A DNA stretch of 64,000 nucleotides from Sedimenticola_A sp040506425 (GCA_965224515.1 OZ245051.1:4008055-4072054), one strand, 5' to 3'. Positions 7,712 to 17,428 are shown, counted from the first letter of the stretch. The notes: generated by a model from the letters alone, not told the origin. A program made the numbers and translations.

Positions 7712-10375
7712 ATGGCCTGGATTCGGCGTTTCATAGTTACCTCTCTTCTGCTCTCGTCTCTCGGCACAGCGACCTCGATCCGCGCAGACACCCTCGACAC
7801 CATCATCGATGTAGTGCTCTACGCCGTAGAGCCGAGCCTGGTACAGGCCAAGCCGATGGTGAAGTGCCTTGTACAAGGCAGCTCTGTCAGCAGCTGCACA
7901 GAGCAGTTCGCCGCCCAGCAGGCGGACGATGCGCTTGCAGACGCCATGGCCAGCGATCCGAAAATCACGCTCATAGTAGACATCGTGAAGTCTGCACAAG
8001 GTGGGGAATGGATCACTGTACTTGAACTGACCGGAACGGATCTTCTGGTACAGATCGCCTGCTCAACGGGTATGCCAGGGGGTGGGCCGGTCAAGAGTTT
8101 CATCTGCTCGGAACTGTTCAGCCAGGTCGCTGGACTGGCCAAACCGGTGGTGAGCGAGATTCTGACAGCGATCAAACACAAGGACTGGATGAAGCTGGTC
8201 GGCCTCGCCGGACCTGGCCTTGCCTGTGAAATCATTCCCTCTGATGACCCGGTCAGCGGAACGGTCTGTACCGTGTTGGGTAAAGTGATCGGTGCCGTGG
8301 GTGGTGCACTGGCGGATGCAGCAGGAGCCATTATCGATAAGGTCGGTGACCTGGTCGAAGATGAAAGCCCCCACATCTCCTACGATGAATATTATGCGCG
8401 TAAATTCAGCCTCCTTCCCTATAAGCGAGCGCTTCAACGTATCATGCATAACCGTCAGGGGCTTGGCCTGGACCCGGCAGAATGGAACCCCTGTGTCGAC
8501 TACTTCGACAGCCACCAACAGGCCCGGGATACCGCGGAGAAGACCTGCAACGACCTGGGACGGCGTCTGCATAACGAGTCAGAGGTGCTGACAGCGTACG
8601 TGTTAACCCTCCCACAGACCCACTTTGACGCCTATATCAAGCCGACAGTCAAAGACCGTGCAGCCGACCTGATGATGTCCGATGCTATTGAGGCCTACAA
8701 GGGGTTTGTCGACCAGCTTCCCCCTGAGAACTGGAACCGCATCGCCTTTCTGACCGGGAAACCTCAGTTCTTCGATTACAAAAAAGGTGAGAGCATCCTC
8801 TTCGATGTCTACAAGGACTGCTCCTACCGCATGGATGACATGATCTACGGCCAGGGTCAGGGGACTATCACCTATCCAGGCCAGGCACCGGAGTCACTGC
8901 TCGACTGGGCCTGCTACCAGGCCGCTGGACACCTCTATGCGGAGGCACTGATCATGGAACGACTGCGCCTGATGGTCAGCGTACAGCCCAAACTGGTGGA
9001 TGCAGGCTGTGACCCCAGGTCTGCCAGTTTCGAGGGATCGGTAGTCTTCAAATGCAGCAACTATACTGGTCACACCCTCTGTACTGAGGAGTTCAAGGGC
9101 TATCAACACTCCCACTGCAGCATTGATGTCATTGCCGCCACCAGGGCAATGGGTGAACAGATCGCACAAATGCTGGGAGACAAACGCTGTACTTATCTGG
9201 ACGAGACGAAGTACGAGACATTCGACCCCAGGGTGGTCTGCAGACGGCCCTGGAAAAAGGAGCAGTGTGATCAACTGCTGGCCCAGCAGCTTCAGCAGTC
9301 CGCACTCCAGGTAAGCAAACTGGATTGCAAGTACTTCAAAAGCAACGAATACAAACAGGCGCTGGAGCAGACAAAGAACATTCTGCAGGCCCTTAACACC
9401 CCTGATTCCCCGGAAGCTGACGGGGACGATCAGACTACCGGAGCACTGCAACTCAGTTCAACGGCAAAACGCCTCAAGAGAACCGACAAGCAGTTCAAGA
9501 GACTCCCTCCCGACAACTGCACATCAACCTGGGATCCATTGACCCTGCACTGCAAGGACCCGAAGGTGCTTTATTCCCTCTCGGACAGGCTGCCAGGTGT
9601 TACGTTGCCAACTTGTGCACCGGACCTGAACCAGGATGGTGCTGACCTGCCCTGCTACGGCGGTGCCTACGCCATTGACCCGGTACGTGAAAGCAAAACC
9701 GACATCAGTAGTGCAGGCCTGGGAAAGATAAGACTGCCCGGGGCAGTTGACGCTAAAAATCCTGTCACCTCCCGCGGACCGATACGGGATTCCTCATCCG
9801 TCCCCACAGGACCTGGTAGAGGCTTTGCCCCCATACCCATTGCGGGCCGCGGGCTCGCAGCAACAGTCGATAAGCCAGCTGTCGAACTGCAGCAACTCCC
9901 GGACCAGGTGGCATCACCAGGGTTCACCCTCGGGGGTAAATCTGCCCGCTGGGGCATCAATACCACGCTCAATGCAACCGGCCTGGAACCCCGTGCCGGC
10001 GGATGCCAGGTCCCGGTCAAGTACGGCATTACAAACAAAGGCCCGGTGATGAATCCCGCTGCATCGAATGCCCGTTGGAGCATCACCGGTCATCCACCCG
10101 CCATCTCTATCCCGACGGGGCGCATCAAACCGGGAGAGACCGTCAGGAGAGATGTCTCGCTGACGCTCTATCCCGGCGATAACCGGATAGAGCTGGCACT
10201 TGATCCTGAAAACAGGGTCACGGAGACAAACGAGAGCAACAACCTCTCTCTGGTAACGGTGAGATTGACAGGACAGTGCGCATCCCAGTCAAGACATACG
10301 TCTCCCGGACCTGCGAAACCCTTGGGTAAAAGCAGCCCAGGTGGAAATCTGCAGCGATTCCAACCACTCCGGTAA
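7712..10375 (+). CDS. Large cysteine-rich exported protein with C-terminal CARDB domain
   Basis: An 887-aa protein with a Sec signal peptide (RRFIVTSLLLSSLGTATSIRA). The N-terminal ~280 residues include hydrophobic Gly/Ala-rich stretches (VIGAVGGALADAAGAIIDKV) resembling membrane-inserting or amphipathic segments. The middle (about 290-640) is rich in cysteines and matches no family I know. After a low-complexity linker, residues ~765-870 form a CARDB/Ig-like domain (VKYGITNKGPVMNPA, VTETNESNNLSLV). It precedes another CARDB gene on the same strand by 84 bp, probably an operon. Likely periplasmic or cell-surface; the function is unknown. Confidence 0.75.
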   Translation: MAWIRRFIVTSLLLSSLGTATSIRADTLDTIIDVVLYAVEPSLVQAKPMVKCLVQGSSVSSCTEQFAAQQADDALADAMASDPKITLIVDIVKSAQGGEWITVLELTGTDLLVQIACSTGMPGGGPVKSFICSELFSQVAGLAKPVVSEILTAIKHKDWMKLVGLAGPGLACEIIPSDDPVSGTVCTVLGKVIGAVGGALADAAGAIIDKVGDLVEDESPHISYDEYYARKFSLLPYKRALQRIMHNRQGLGLDPAEWNPCVDYFDSHQQARDTAEKTCNDLGRRLHNESEVLTAYVLTLPQTHFDAYIKPTVKDRAADLMMSDAIEAYKGFVDQLPPENWNRIAFLTGKPQFFDYKKGESILFDVYKDCSYRMDDMIYGQGQGTITYPGQAPESLLDWACYQAAGHLYAEALIMERLRLMVSVQPKLVDAGCDPRSASFEGSVVFKCSNYTGHTLCTEEFKGYQHSHCSIDVIAATRAMGEQIAQMLGDKRCTYLDETKYETFDPRVVCRRPWKKEQCDQLLAQQLQQSALQVSKLDCKYFKSNEYKQALEQTKNILQALNTPDSPEADGDDQTTGALQLSSTAKRLKRTDKQFKRLPPDNCTSTWDPLTLHCKDPKVLYSLSDRLPGVTLPTCAPDLNQDGADLPCYGGAYAIDPVRESKTDISSAGLGKIRLPGAVDAKNPVTSRGPIRDSSSVPTGPGRGFAPIPIAGRGLAATVDKPAVELQQLPDQVASPGFTLGGKSARWGINTTLNATGLEPRAGGCQVPVKYGITNKGPVMNPAASNARWSITGHPPAISIPTGRIKPGETVRRDVSLTLYPGDNRIELALDPENRVTETNESNNLSLVTVRLTGQCASQSRHTSPGPAKPLGKSSPGGNLQRFQPLR

Positions 10376-10459
10376 ACAGCGGACAACTGCTTATGACCAT
10401 GTGAACAGGAATGGTTCGCTATACTTGAAACATGCAGTGAAACTCATGAGGCACCACCG

Positions 10460-11530
10460 ATGAAAAAGATAACTGCGCTGTTGTTACTGGTACTTCCAGT
10501 ATCTGCCGTATCCGCCAACAATCTTAATGTAACAGCACCTCATGCCAGTACCGAGTGGTGCGCGAGTGGAAACCCGCCGGGTCGCATGATCGTGCACTGG
10601 ACCCACACGGGGCAGATGCATCAACAGGTGACCATCTCCCTGCACCCGGCAAACAACACTCAATCTGTTGTCCCGGGCTTCCCGAAAGTGGTACCGAACA
10701 ACGGCACCTACACACACAGCGGGACACTGTCACCAGGCAACTACATCGTCCGGGTTTCCGGGTTTGGCGGGCCAAACCTGATGACACCGATGAAGGACTT
10801 CTCACCCGCCTTCCCTGTCACCGACTGTCGCTGGAGCGACCTGATTCCCCGTCATACCAGCCTCAGCCCGCCAGCCAGCTCCAGGGCTATCGGCAAGACC
10901 ATTACCTGGAAGGGAAAGATCAGAAACGGTGGAACAAAGGCCGCTGTACCCACGGTTGCCCGACTGGAGATCAAGGGTCCCGATGCACAGCAGACCACCT
11001 TTCACATCCCTCAACTTGCACCGGGTGCCGAGCACAACATCAAGTTCAACTACAAGGTGAAAAAGCACGGCAACTACATGAATGTGCTGATTGCCGACAC
11101 TTCGAATTTCGCCGCTGAACGACGTGAAGACAATAACCGCGTCAAATCGAAAAAGTATGAGATCAAGGGGCCCGACCTTGTGGCATGTATCTATAACCCG
11201 CGCAGTATCCGCATCCACCGCAAGGTGAACATCCCCCTGGAGATACGCAACAAGGGCAACGGAAAATCAGCCGCCACCCGCGCCTGCATGTCCATTGAGA
11301 AGAAGGGCAAGAAGTGTTTCAACGTGCCCCCTCTGAATCCCGGCGCAAAAAAGAAGTTCGGCCGCAAGGAGCGCTGGACTGCATCGGGCTGGCGTAACTA
11401 TTCAGCGGTTGTGGACCCGGACAATACCGTCAGGGAGAGTCGCGAAAACAACAACAGCGTGAGCGCCAGAATACACAAAGCGACGAAATACACCTTGCAG
11501 AATCCGCCGCTTAAGTGCTCAGGTCAGTAA
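10460..11530 (+). CDS. Exported protein with two CARDB domains
   Basis: A 356-aa protein with signal peptide (KKITALLLLVLPVSAVSA). Residues ~20-125 form an Ig-like beta domain of unknown type; ~130-235 and ~240-345 are two CARDB repeats, each with the pattern WKGKIRNGGTKAA or LEIRNKGNGKSAA followed by AERREDNNRV or VRESRENNNSV. The positively charged tail and disulfide cysteines fit a secreted structural or adhesive protein. It lies downstream of the 887-aa protein and converges on the S8 peptidase operon. Confidence 0.78.
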   Translation: MKKITALLLLVLPVSAVSANNLNVTAPHASTEWCASGNPPGRMIVHWTHTGQMHQQVTISLHPANNTQSVVPGFPKVVPNNGTYTHSGTLSPGNYIVRVSGFGGPNLMTPMKDFSPAFPVTDCRWSDLIPRHTSLSPPASSRAIGKTITWKGKIRNGGTKAAVPTVARLEIKGPDAQQTTFHIPQLAPGAEHNIKFNYKVKKHGNYMNVLIADTSNFAAERREDNNRVKSKKYEIKGPDLVACIYNPRSIRIHRKVNIPLEIRNKGNGKSAATRACMSIEKKGKKCFNVPPLNPGAKKKFGRKERWTASGWRNYSAVVDPDNTVRESRENNNSVSARIHKATKYTLQNPPLKCSGQ

Positions 11531-11538
11531 GTCTTTAC

Positions 11539-11562
11539 GCTCTCCGGCGACAGCCGGAGAGC
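11539..11562. terminator. Hairpin between convergent genes
   Basis: Perfect 10-bp stem GCTCTCCGGC/GCCGGAGAGC with a 4-nt loop, between the stop codons of the CARDB protein (+) and S8 peptidase (-). It has no T-run on either side, so its strength as a terminator is doubtful. Confidence 0.5.
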
Positions 11563-11572
11563 AATGCAACTG

Positions 11573-13021
11573 TCACTGGCTGCCGAAACAGCGACCGGAT
11601 GATTGTATAAGCCCCCAACCGTAGACAGGATCCCGTGATGCAGCCCCGAGATCACTGGCCTGGCGCGCCAGTTGATCATAGAGGGTCGAATCCCATTTTC
11701 CATAGCGCAACATGGCATCAGCGATCACGGCGGTCACGAAAGGGGTGGCGTAGGAGGTTCCTGAACGGTACACCGGGCGACCATTCACAGAGGAGACCCG
11801 GAGATCAACCCCAGGCGCGGAAAAATCCATATACTCACCCCGGGCCGCATTGGCATGGTTTTTCAGATTTCTGTCAACGGCCGTAACCGCAATCACGCCC
11901 TGTTGGGCAGCGGGATAACCCGCTTCGTCATTCCGGTCGTTTCCGGCTGCTGCGACCACGACCACCCCTTGCACGGCTGCCTGCTCAAGGGCTCTTTCAA
12001 GTAACAGGTTTCTGGGGCCGGCAAGACTCATGTTAATGACCATCACCCCTTCGCCGAGGAGCCATTCAACTCCCTTCACCAGCGATTCAGCGGTGGTATC
12101 CGGTTCCCCCCCATGTGATCTGAACACCTCGGCTACGCGCAGCTCCGCCTGTGGCAACAGGCCGGGGGTTGCTGAGTCAGACATTCCCGCCAGCAGCACC
12201 GCAATAGCCGTACCGTGATCGGCAGGTGCAGGTGTTATTCCCCTGGAGAGAAAAGAGCGGCTGACCACCCTGCCCCCGCCCAGAGAGGGATGACCGGCGG
12301 CCACCTGTGTATCGATCAGCCCGATAACCGCACCCTTGCCGCATGCGGGGTCCGCAGTCCAGCCAATAAGCCGATGCGCGACCCTCTCCCCGTCCCTGTT
12401 CGACGACTGCAGGCGATAGCGGTGATTGGGCGCGACCCATAGATCAGGGTGCTCTGCTTTCAGCTGTTGAACCTGGTCACCCACACCACTCTCAGGGCGC
12501 AGTCGAAAGGTGCTGATGACAAATCCAAGATTGGGAAGTGCAGTACGTCGCTTGACCCCCATCCCCATACCGGACAACTGTTGTGACAGTGCCTGCGCCT
12601 CATCCATCGAGGCACTGGCAACGACTATTTCACCGGGTTCTACATTTTGCTCATCACCCTTGGAGAGCACGGGCATCTGGGGTGGTGACGGCAACCCCTC
12701 TCCAAGCAGCGACCCACCTGAGCTCGGCACAAATGGACCGGAATCCACTGTGGGGTATTCATAATCGGCTGGGTCCTCGTATGCCTCTTCGTTCCCGAAG
12801 CTGGTCTCATTGTCTACGGTAGACGGTGCGAATCCACCACCAGGACGGGGGGCAAACCCTTTGGGCTTCTTACGGATTGCTGCTGGAGGCGCTGGTTGAA
12901 CAAGCTTTCCCCCGAGAACCCTCCCTCCTTGAGGCGTCTCAGCAGACGCAGCAGGGATAACACCCAGAAGGGAAAGGGTGAACAGTCCCGATTTAAGGAG
13001 CTGACCAATCACTTGCTGCAT
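11573..13021 (-). CDS. Exported subtilisin-like S8 serine peptidase
   Basis: A 482-aa secreted protease. A signal peptide ends near AASA (residue 27). A Pro/Gly-rich linker follows (to ~125), then a possible pro-domain (EIVVASASMDEAQALSQQL, to ~200) and the S8 catalytic domain. The full triad is present: Asp237 in GLIDTQV, His269 in DHGTAIA, Ser423 in SGTSYATP, with oxyanion Asn361 in AAAGND. It should therefore be active. It is the last of three minus-strand genes for exported proteins (beta-barrel, Ig-like, peptidase; gaps of 22 and 55 bp). The neighbouring CARDB proteins are plausible substrates, but this is inference. Confidence 0.9.
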   Translation of the reverse strand: MQQVIGQLLKSGLFTLSLLGVIPAASAETPQGGRVLGGKLVQPAPPAAIRKKPKGFAPRPGGGFAPSTVDNETSFGNEEAYEDPADYEYPTVDSGPFVPSSGGSLLGEGLPSPPQMPVLSKGDEQNVEPGEIVVASASMDEAQALSQQLSGMGMGVKRRTALPNLGFVISTFRLRPESGVGDQVQQLKAEHPDLWVAPNHRYRLQSSNRDGERVAHRLIGWTADPACGKGAVIGLIDTQVAAGHPSLGGGRVVSRSFLSRGITPAPADHGTAIAVLLAGMSDSATPGLLPQAELRVAEVFRSHGGEPDTTAESLVKGVEWLLGEGVMVINMSLAGPRNLLLERALEQAAVQGVVVVAAAGNDRNDEAGYPAAQQGVIAVTAVDRNLKNHANAARGEYMDFSAPGVDLRVSSVNGRPVYRSGTSYATPFVTAVIADAMLRYGKWDSTLYDQLARQASDLGAASRDPVYGWGLIQSSGRCFGSQ

Positions 13022-13076
13022 GCTATGAACCCTCTTATCACGACCGGGGATAAGGATAGCGGACTCGATTATGCGT

Positions 13077-14294
13077 TCAGGGAAGCCTTATCTCGCGCAA
13101 CGGGCTTTGTGATATCGGGGCCCCGTCATCACCGATTGCCAGAACGCGCCACCAGTAAACATGTCCGGCCTCCAGGTGTCTTTGAGAGATAGCCGAGAGT
13201 TTGACCCCAGTTTTTTCCCCTGGAATCACTGCGCCGGACACCGGAGATTCATTCAGCGTCCCCGGATGCTTACCAGAATCGAACTCCCGGGCTTCCAGCA
13301 TCCCCCTGGGAAAGGCAGCTGCGGCATCCTTCTGAAACAACTCCAGCCGATAGCTTTTGGCATTTGCCACGGCTTGCCAGCTGAACCATGTATCCGGATG
13401 AAGATAGGCACCATGGCGCGGAGTGCTCAGTTCAAGGGTAACGGGCGAGGCTTTGTTGATGGCTGTGTTGACGCCAACAAAGTAATCGATAACCAGGTCA
13501 TCAAAACCGGTAACCGGGTCTTCAATACGAAACCTGACCTTGTAGAGGCCCTGCTGCCCTGTCTCCAGTGAGGGGCTGCGCAGTTTTGTTCGTCCGCCAG
13601 CACCAAGAAACTGCCGCACTGACTTTAACCGCCGGTAGACAGGCTCTCCGGAAGTGGTGGCGGGAGTCGCCAGTTCCCACACACCTTTGATCAGTCCGGT
13701 GCCACTGTATCGCAGTTCACTCACTGCACTCAGCGGTTCATCCTGCAGCAGGTTTCGCAGGGTGGATCCATCATCAAAATAGAGCGCCTGGCGGTTGATA
13801 TTGAATCCAAGGGTACCACCGCTGGTGATAGTGAAAGTTGCTGCACTTGATTGACTCACCCCGGGATTATAGCCATCCGAAAAACGCCGCAGCAGCACAA
13901 AGCTTGTGAGGCTGTTTTTATACGCCTTGTAGGTAACGCTTGCCGGTATAACCAGCGTGTCTGTGAAGTTCACAGAATAGGTAGCGCCAGCAACAGTGGC
14001 AGCCAGTGATTTTGATGTGCTGCCCAGTATGACTGTGGGCGCATCTTCCGTATCCTGGAAACTCCCCCCTGTTGAGCGCACGGTAGTCGGCGGCGCGGCT
14101 GCGACAACCGGACCGGTTCCCGTCACCGTCCACCGAACCGTCACGGTAGTCGGCGCGCCCAGCGCTGCCCGGCTGGGAGAGACAGAGTTGACGGTAACAC
14201 CTGTGACGGCTGCCATGGCATCAACTGAGCAGAGCCCCAAAGAACCGATCAGAATGGCCAGGAGATACCGGTATGTGATGTAAGATTGTTTCAT
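13077..14294 (-). CDS. Exported Ig/fibronectin-like protein
   Basis: A 405-aa exported protein. The ATG at 14294 is preferred over 14339 because SD GGAGAG lies 4 bp before it, it starts the signal peptide (KQSYITYRYLLAILIGSLG...AMA), and it avoids overlap with the upstream beta-barrel gene. The mature chain starts with an all-beta domain (VNSVSPSRAALGAPTTVTVRW), and the C-terminal ~100 residues resemble a fibronectin III-like module (HPDTWFSWQAVANAKSYRLEL, HVYWWRVLAIGDDGAPI). No catalytic motif is seen. It is the middle gene of the beta-barrel/peptidase operon and could be a surface or periplasmic partner of either. Confidence 0.72.
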   Translation of the reverse strand: MKQSYITYRYLLAILIGSLGLCSVDAMAAVTGVTVNSVSPSRAALGAPTTVTVRWTVTGTGPVVAAAPPTTVRSTGGSFQDTEDAPTVILGSTSKSLAATVAGATYSVNFTDTLVIPASVTYKAYKNSLTSFVLLRRFSDGYNPGVSQSSAATFTITSGGTLGFNINRQALYFDDGSTLRNLLQDEPLSAVSELRYSGTGLIKGVWELATPATTSGEPVYRRLKSVRQFLGAGGRTKLRSPSLETGQQGLYKVRFRIEDPVTGFDDLVIDYFVGVNTAINKASPVTLELSTPRHGAYLHPDTWFSWQAVANAKSYRLELFQKDAAAAFPRGMLEAREFDSGKHPGTLNESPVSGAVIPGEKTGVKLSAISQRHLEAGHVYWWRVLAIGDDGAPISQSPLREIRLP

Positions 14295-14316
14295 AAAACT
14301 CTCCACGCCGGCCCCC

Positions 14317-16350
14317 TCAGTGGGATGCAGACCATCCAATCAACGCCTTCAGAAACACCTGGTAGCTATCGGTATCGTTACTGCCGCTTATTGAATCGCT
14401 GTAGTCGTTGTAATCACCTGTCAGCATCCAGGTAACGCCTGGCCTGTTCTGATTTGCCTCTAGCGCAATCCAGGTCAGGCTCAGACCCAGGTGCCGGGTC
14501 TTGTTGTCTGCAGAAGCATCGGTGACCCATGAGTGGTTTTCATCGTAATTGAGCTGGCCACTGAGCTCACCCGGAATGAATGCAGCGTCAATACTCAACC
14601 CCCACAGTACACCTTTATCGGTATACCCAAAGTCGTAGTACTTCGTCTGATCCCAGGAGATGCGAGGCGATACGGTGTAGTTATCCGACAGGGTGAAACT
14701 TGCATTCAGGCCGGTAGACATGTTGCGTGTTTCATTGGTAGTGGGCGTACCCGTTGCCAGGGAGTCGTCGTAAAAGCGCGTCCAGGTATGATTCAATCCC
14801 CAGCTCCAGTCACTGTAGCTGAAGCTGGCATTGAGTCCGGCAATACGGGTCTGGGTATCGACGAAATCCCCCGGATCAGGTGTTGCTACCCGTTGTGTCT
14901 TCTGGGTCTGGATATTCCCGTAAACCGCGTAGCTGGGCTGTCCCAGCCAGCCTGTTATGGGCTCACCCTGATCATCGTATTCAGGGGTTGGGGTATAGTT
15001 GGCACTCAGCGCACCATGCTGGGTTCGGATTTGCGGCAGGATCAGTAGGTCATCGACATTATCGCTCTCACGGGCGAGGGTCGCCTGAACACCCCACTCC
15101 CCCCAGGTGAGATCGGTGAAGAGTCTTGCCATCTTTCGGCCGGATGTTGCACCCGGGTTGGCCGGACTGCGGAAAAACGTGCCGAGGTGTCTGTACTCCA
15201 GACCCAGGTTCCAGTCGATATAGGAACCATCCACCTGCTTATCCAGCCAGGGCTTGAAGGTTGCCAGAAAAGAGTAGCCATGATCCCGCTCGGCGCTTTC
15301 GCCTCCGCTGCCATCGAAGTCGTACCGGGTACGGGCATACTCCCCTCTAAGCCTTAAACGGTTATCGAGCATCAGGCCGTCGGCCCTGGCACTCCAGGCG
15401 TCACCTCCGGTAGAAACATCATCCCCTGCGACTCCGGCACCCGCCTCCGGTGCTTGTCCGGAAAGATATACAGCAGACAACTCCAGGGAGTTACCACCAC
15501 CCTGAAGTGGGTAGAGGCTCACCACGCCACCCTCGATCCGGTTCTGGCTGTCATTCAGACCCAGGCCATCCTGAAAGCCGTTGACCTGGTTACCACGCAT
15601 GGCAAAACCGGTAACCGAGGCGCCATTGACAGGGGAAGTATAGGTAGCTGAAACACCCCGGCGGCTGAATCCCGACATAACCATGCTCTCTGGAACGATC
15701 GGGTGATGGCCGAGTTTGGCCTGTAGAGAGCGCCTTTCCCAGTCGAGGAGAAAATCGCCTGCGTCCAGCTTTCTATTATTGTTGAGGGAGTTGTAGATCA
15801 GCGGAAGTGTGATTTCACTGCGCCACTCCTCATCCGCAAGCCGGCCTTGGATCGTCATTGACCCGGTAGCCTGGGTCCGTCCGGGGGGCATGCTCAAATT
15901 GTTATCTGCAACACGCTGGCTAACCTCCAGGGAAGCATTGACATCGAGGCCTGATTCCCTGAAAGCTGCCGATTTCCTCACCTCGATGGTCCAGAATCCA
16001 CGCTCGATAATGCTGCCATCCCCGGCGTATTCAACCAGCCTCAGACGATGCATTCCCCAGTCGAGGGGCTGGTCCGGTGTATAAACAGCATGATCACCAT
16101 CACGGGTAATCATGGCCGTCACATCGATATCATCGACTTCAAGACTTAGACGTTGCAGGGTTTCAATAGGTACATCGGGTGGGATATAGAGCCTGATGGC
16201 ATCCTGGGGCTTATGGAAAGCCCCCGCTTCTGAGGGTACGAGTTCAGGTTGCCACCCGGTGTCACCCATTGCAGGGGCGGCAATCATTAGGGTTAGCGCT
16301 ATCAGGGCAACAGGTCCTGTTGCAAACCATCCATTCTTATTCTGATTCAT
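14317..16350 (-). CDS. Outer-membrane beta-barrel protein with N-terminal Ig-like domain
   Basis: A 677-aa protein with signal peptide (ending AAPAMG). Residues ~35-130 look like a periplasmic or surface Ig-like domain (IRLYIPPDVPIETLQRLSLEVD). From ~150 to the end there are repeated amphipathic strands with alternating aromatic residues (for example WSWGLNHTWTRFYDD and YDFGYTDKGVLWGLSIDAAF), typical of a large outer-membrane beta-barrel. The last strand ends ALIGWSASH rather than in the usual terminal Phe. No TonB box or plug was seen. It is the first gene of the three-gene operon with the Ig-like protein and the S8 peptidase. I cannot name the family. Confidence 0.72.
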   Translation of the reverse strand: MNQNKNGWFATGPVALIALTLMIAAPAMGDTGWQPELVPSEAGAFHKPQDAIRLYIPPDVPIETLQRLSLEVDDIDVTAMITRDGDHAVYTPDQPLDWGMHRLRLVEYAGDGSIIERGFWTIEVRKSAAFRESGLDVNASLEVSQRVADNNLSMPPGRTQATGSMTIQGRLADEEWRSEITLPLIYNSLNNNRKLDAGDFLLDWERRSLQAKLGHHPIVPESMVMSGFSRRGVSATYTSPVNGASVTGFAMRGNQVNGFQDGLGLNDSQNRIEGGVVSLYPLQGGGNSLELSAVYLSGQAPEAGAGVAGDDVSTGGDAWSARADGLMLDNRLRLRGEYARTRYDFDGSGGESAERDHGYSFLATFKPWLDKQVDGSYIDWNLGLEYRHLGTFFRSPANPGATSGRKMARLFTDLTWGEWGVQATLARESDNVDDLLILPQIRTQHGALSANYTPTPEYDDQGEPITGWLGQPSYAVYGNIQTQKTQRVATPDPGDFVDTQTRIAGLNASFSYSDWSWGLNHTWTRFYDDSLATGTPTTNETRNMSTGLNASFTLSDNYTVSPRISWDQTKYYDFGYTDKGVLWGLSIDAAFIPGELSGQLNYDENHSWVTDASADNKTRHLGLSLTWIALEANQNRPGVTWMLTGDYNDYSDSISGSNDTDSYQVFLKALIGWSASH

Positions 16351-17003
16351 AACTACTCAACCTTACTCCTCCCTGGCCTGCGCAAAAAGGTCAGAGCTGC
16401 TCAGATTTCATCAGAAAACACTAATAACGTCAATTATTTACTTTGAAAGTTACAAAGAAACAGCAACGAGAGAAAATCCAATTTTTATATTTATTCCCAT
16501 CCATCGCGACTTAACGGGTTGCGCTTTGCTCACAACAGGCGCAATGCGCCGTTGCTCAGCCCTGACCGGGTCAGAAAAGCAGTTTTTCAGCCCATGGGGT
16601 CGGGTGGTGGTCCCGGCTCATTGGCAGGCTCGGGCCAGATTTTGTTGTTCATCATCACAGCTCACACTCCGTAAACAATCAGTGCCTCGATACAACAGCA
16701 TTTACATCAAAAAATGCATATTCCGTACCATTTTCCCGGCCTGAAGCTAACCAGCCGAAAAAGATAAGGCTCCGTCCCAATTAAGTGTTGAAACTATTTC
16801 CTGGTTCCTATCTAACCCTTGTAGGTCTGGCTTTAGCCCGACACGTCGGCCTGAAGGCAAACCTACGGAAAATCAATGTTTTGCTGAATAATCAACACTT
16901 AACCGGGATAGAGCCAAAGATAAATACACACCACTCCCCATCAGGTCTATATTTCCATAGTGCCCAGCTTCAAAATCCGGGGCTTAAAATCCAGGAGGGA
17001 AAA
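16351..17003. other. Gene-free stretch upstream of the beta-barrel operon
   Basis: About 650 bp without a credible coding frame. It should hold the promoter of the minus-strand beta-barrel operon (A+T-rich around 16400-16500) and, at 16821-16866, a palindromic GTAG element of the dispersed family. A longer frame that runs through this palindrome into the SAP-like gene is an artefact of the repeat. Confidence 0.5.
16821..16866. repeat. Dispersed GTAG palindrome, copy 2
   Basis: Begins GTAGGTCTGGCTTTAGCC and ends CAAACCTAC, with an internal CCGACACGTCGG palindrome. Same family as 824-880 and 22255-22317. Confidence 0.7.
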
Positions 17004-17204
17004 ATGCGGAAAAAAGAGATACGAGCTATTGCAACCAACCACGGCATCAAAGGATCGAAATTGCGCAAATGGGAGATAATCCGCGCCATTCAGCGTGCCG
17101 AGGGCAATCTTGACTGTTTCAGAACATTTGTAGCCGATAACTGTGACCAGACAGCCTGCCTCTGGCGGGATGGCTGCATCGGCAAGAAGAAAAAAGGCGC
17201 CTGA
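17004..17204 (+). CDS. Small SAP-domain-like protein
   Basis: A 66-aa basic protein. The ATG at 17004 is set by SD AGGAGG 5 bp upstream; a longer frame from 16785 would translate a palindromic repeat. Residues 1-33 (MRKKEIRAIATNHGIKGSKL, KWEIIRAIQRAEG) resemble a SAP helix-extended-helix DNA/RNA-binding motif, followed by a cysteine-bearing tail (NLDCFRTF, NCDQTACLW, RDGC) that might bind metal. Similar small proteins occur in sulfur- and metal-cycling proteobacteria, but no function is established. It is alone, upstream of the kinase operon. Confidence 0.72.
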   Translation: MRKKEIRAIATNHGIKGSKLRKWEIIRAIQRAEGNLDCFRTFVADNCDQTACLWRDGCIGKKKKGA

Positions 17205-17384
17205 TACGGCATGAGTGATCCCTATCCGGCGACAGGTCGATGACGCTTCGCCAGCAATCCGTGCCTGCTCAACCAGACACGCTTGGCATCAAGAGAAGAT
17301 TTGACGGGCGCAGTGTGAAAATAACATGGAATTTATGCTGATTTATTTGTGCTCTGGCATTACAATTTTTAACCCATCGGGCCC

Positions 17385-17404
17385 AGGACCTGCCGGCAGG
17401 TCCT
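17385..17404. other. Perfect 20-bp palindrome before kinase operon
   Basis: AGGACCTGCCGGCAGGTCCT is its own reverse complement and ends 24 bp before the ATG at 17429. It could be a regulator-binding site or an mRNA hairpin over the leader. No T-run follows on the plus strand. Confidence 0.5.
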
Positions 17405-17428
17405 AATACCAACTGTTGATGAATTGCA

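Noticed and set aside
16785..17003. N-terminal extension of the SAP-like protein
   Set aside because: It would translate a dispersed palindrome, and a strong SD marks the internal ATG at 17004.
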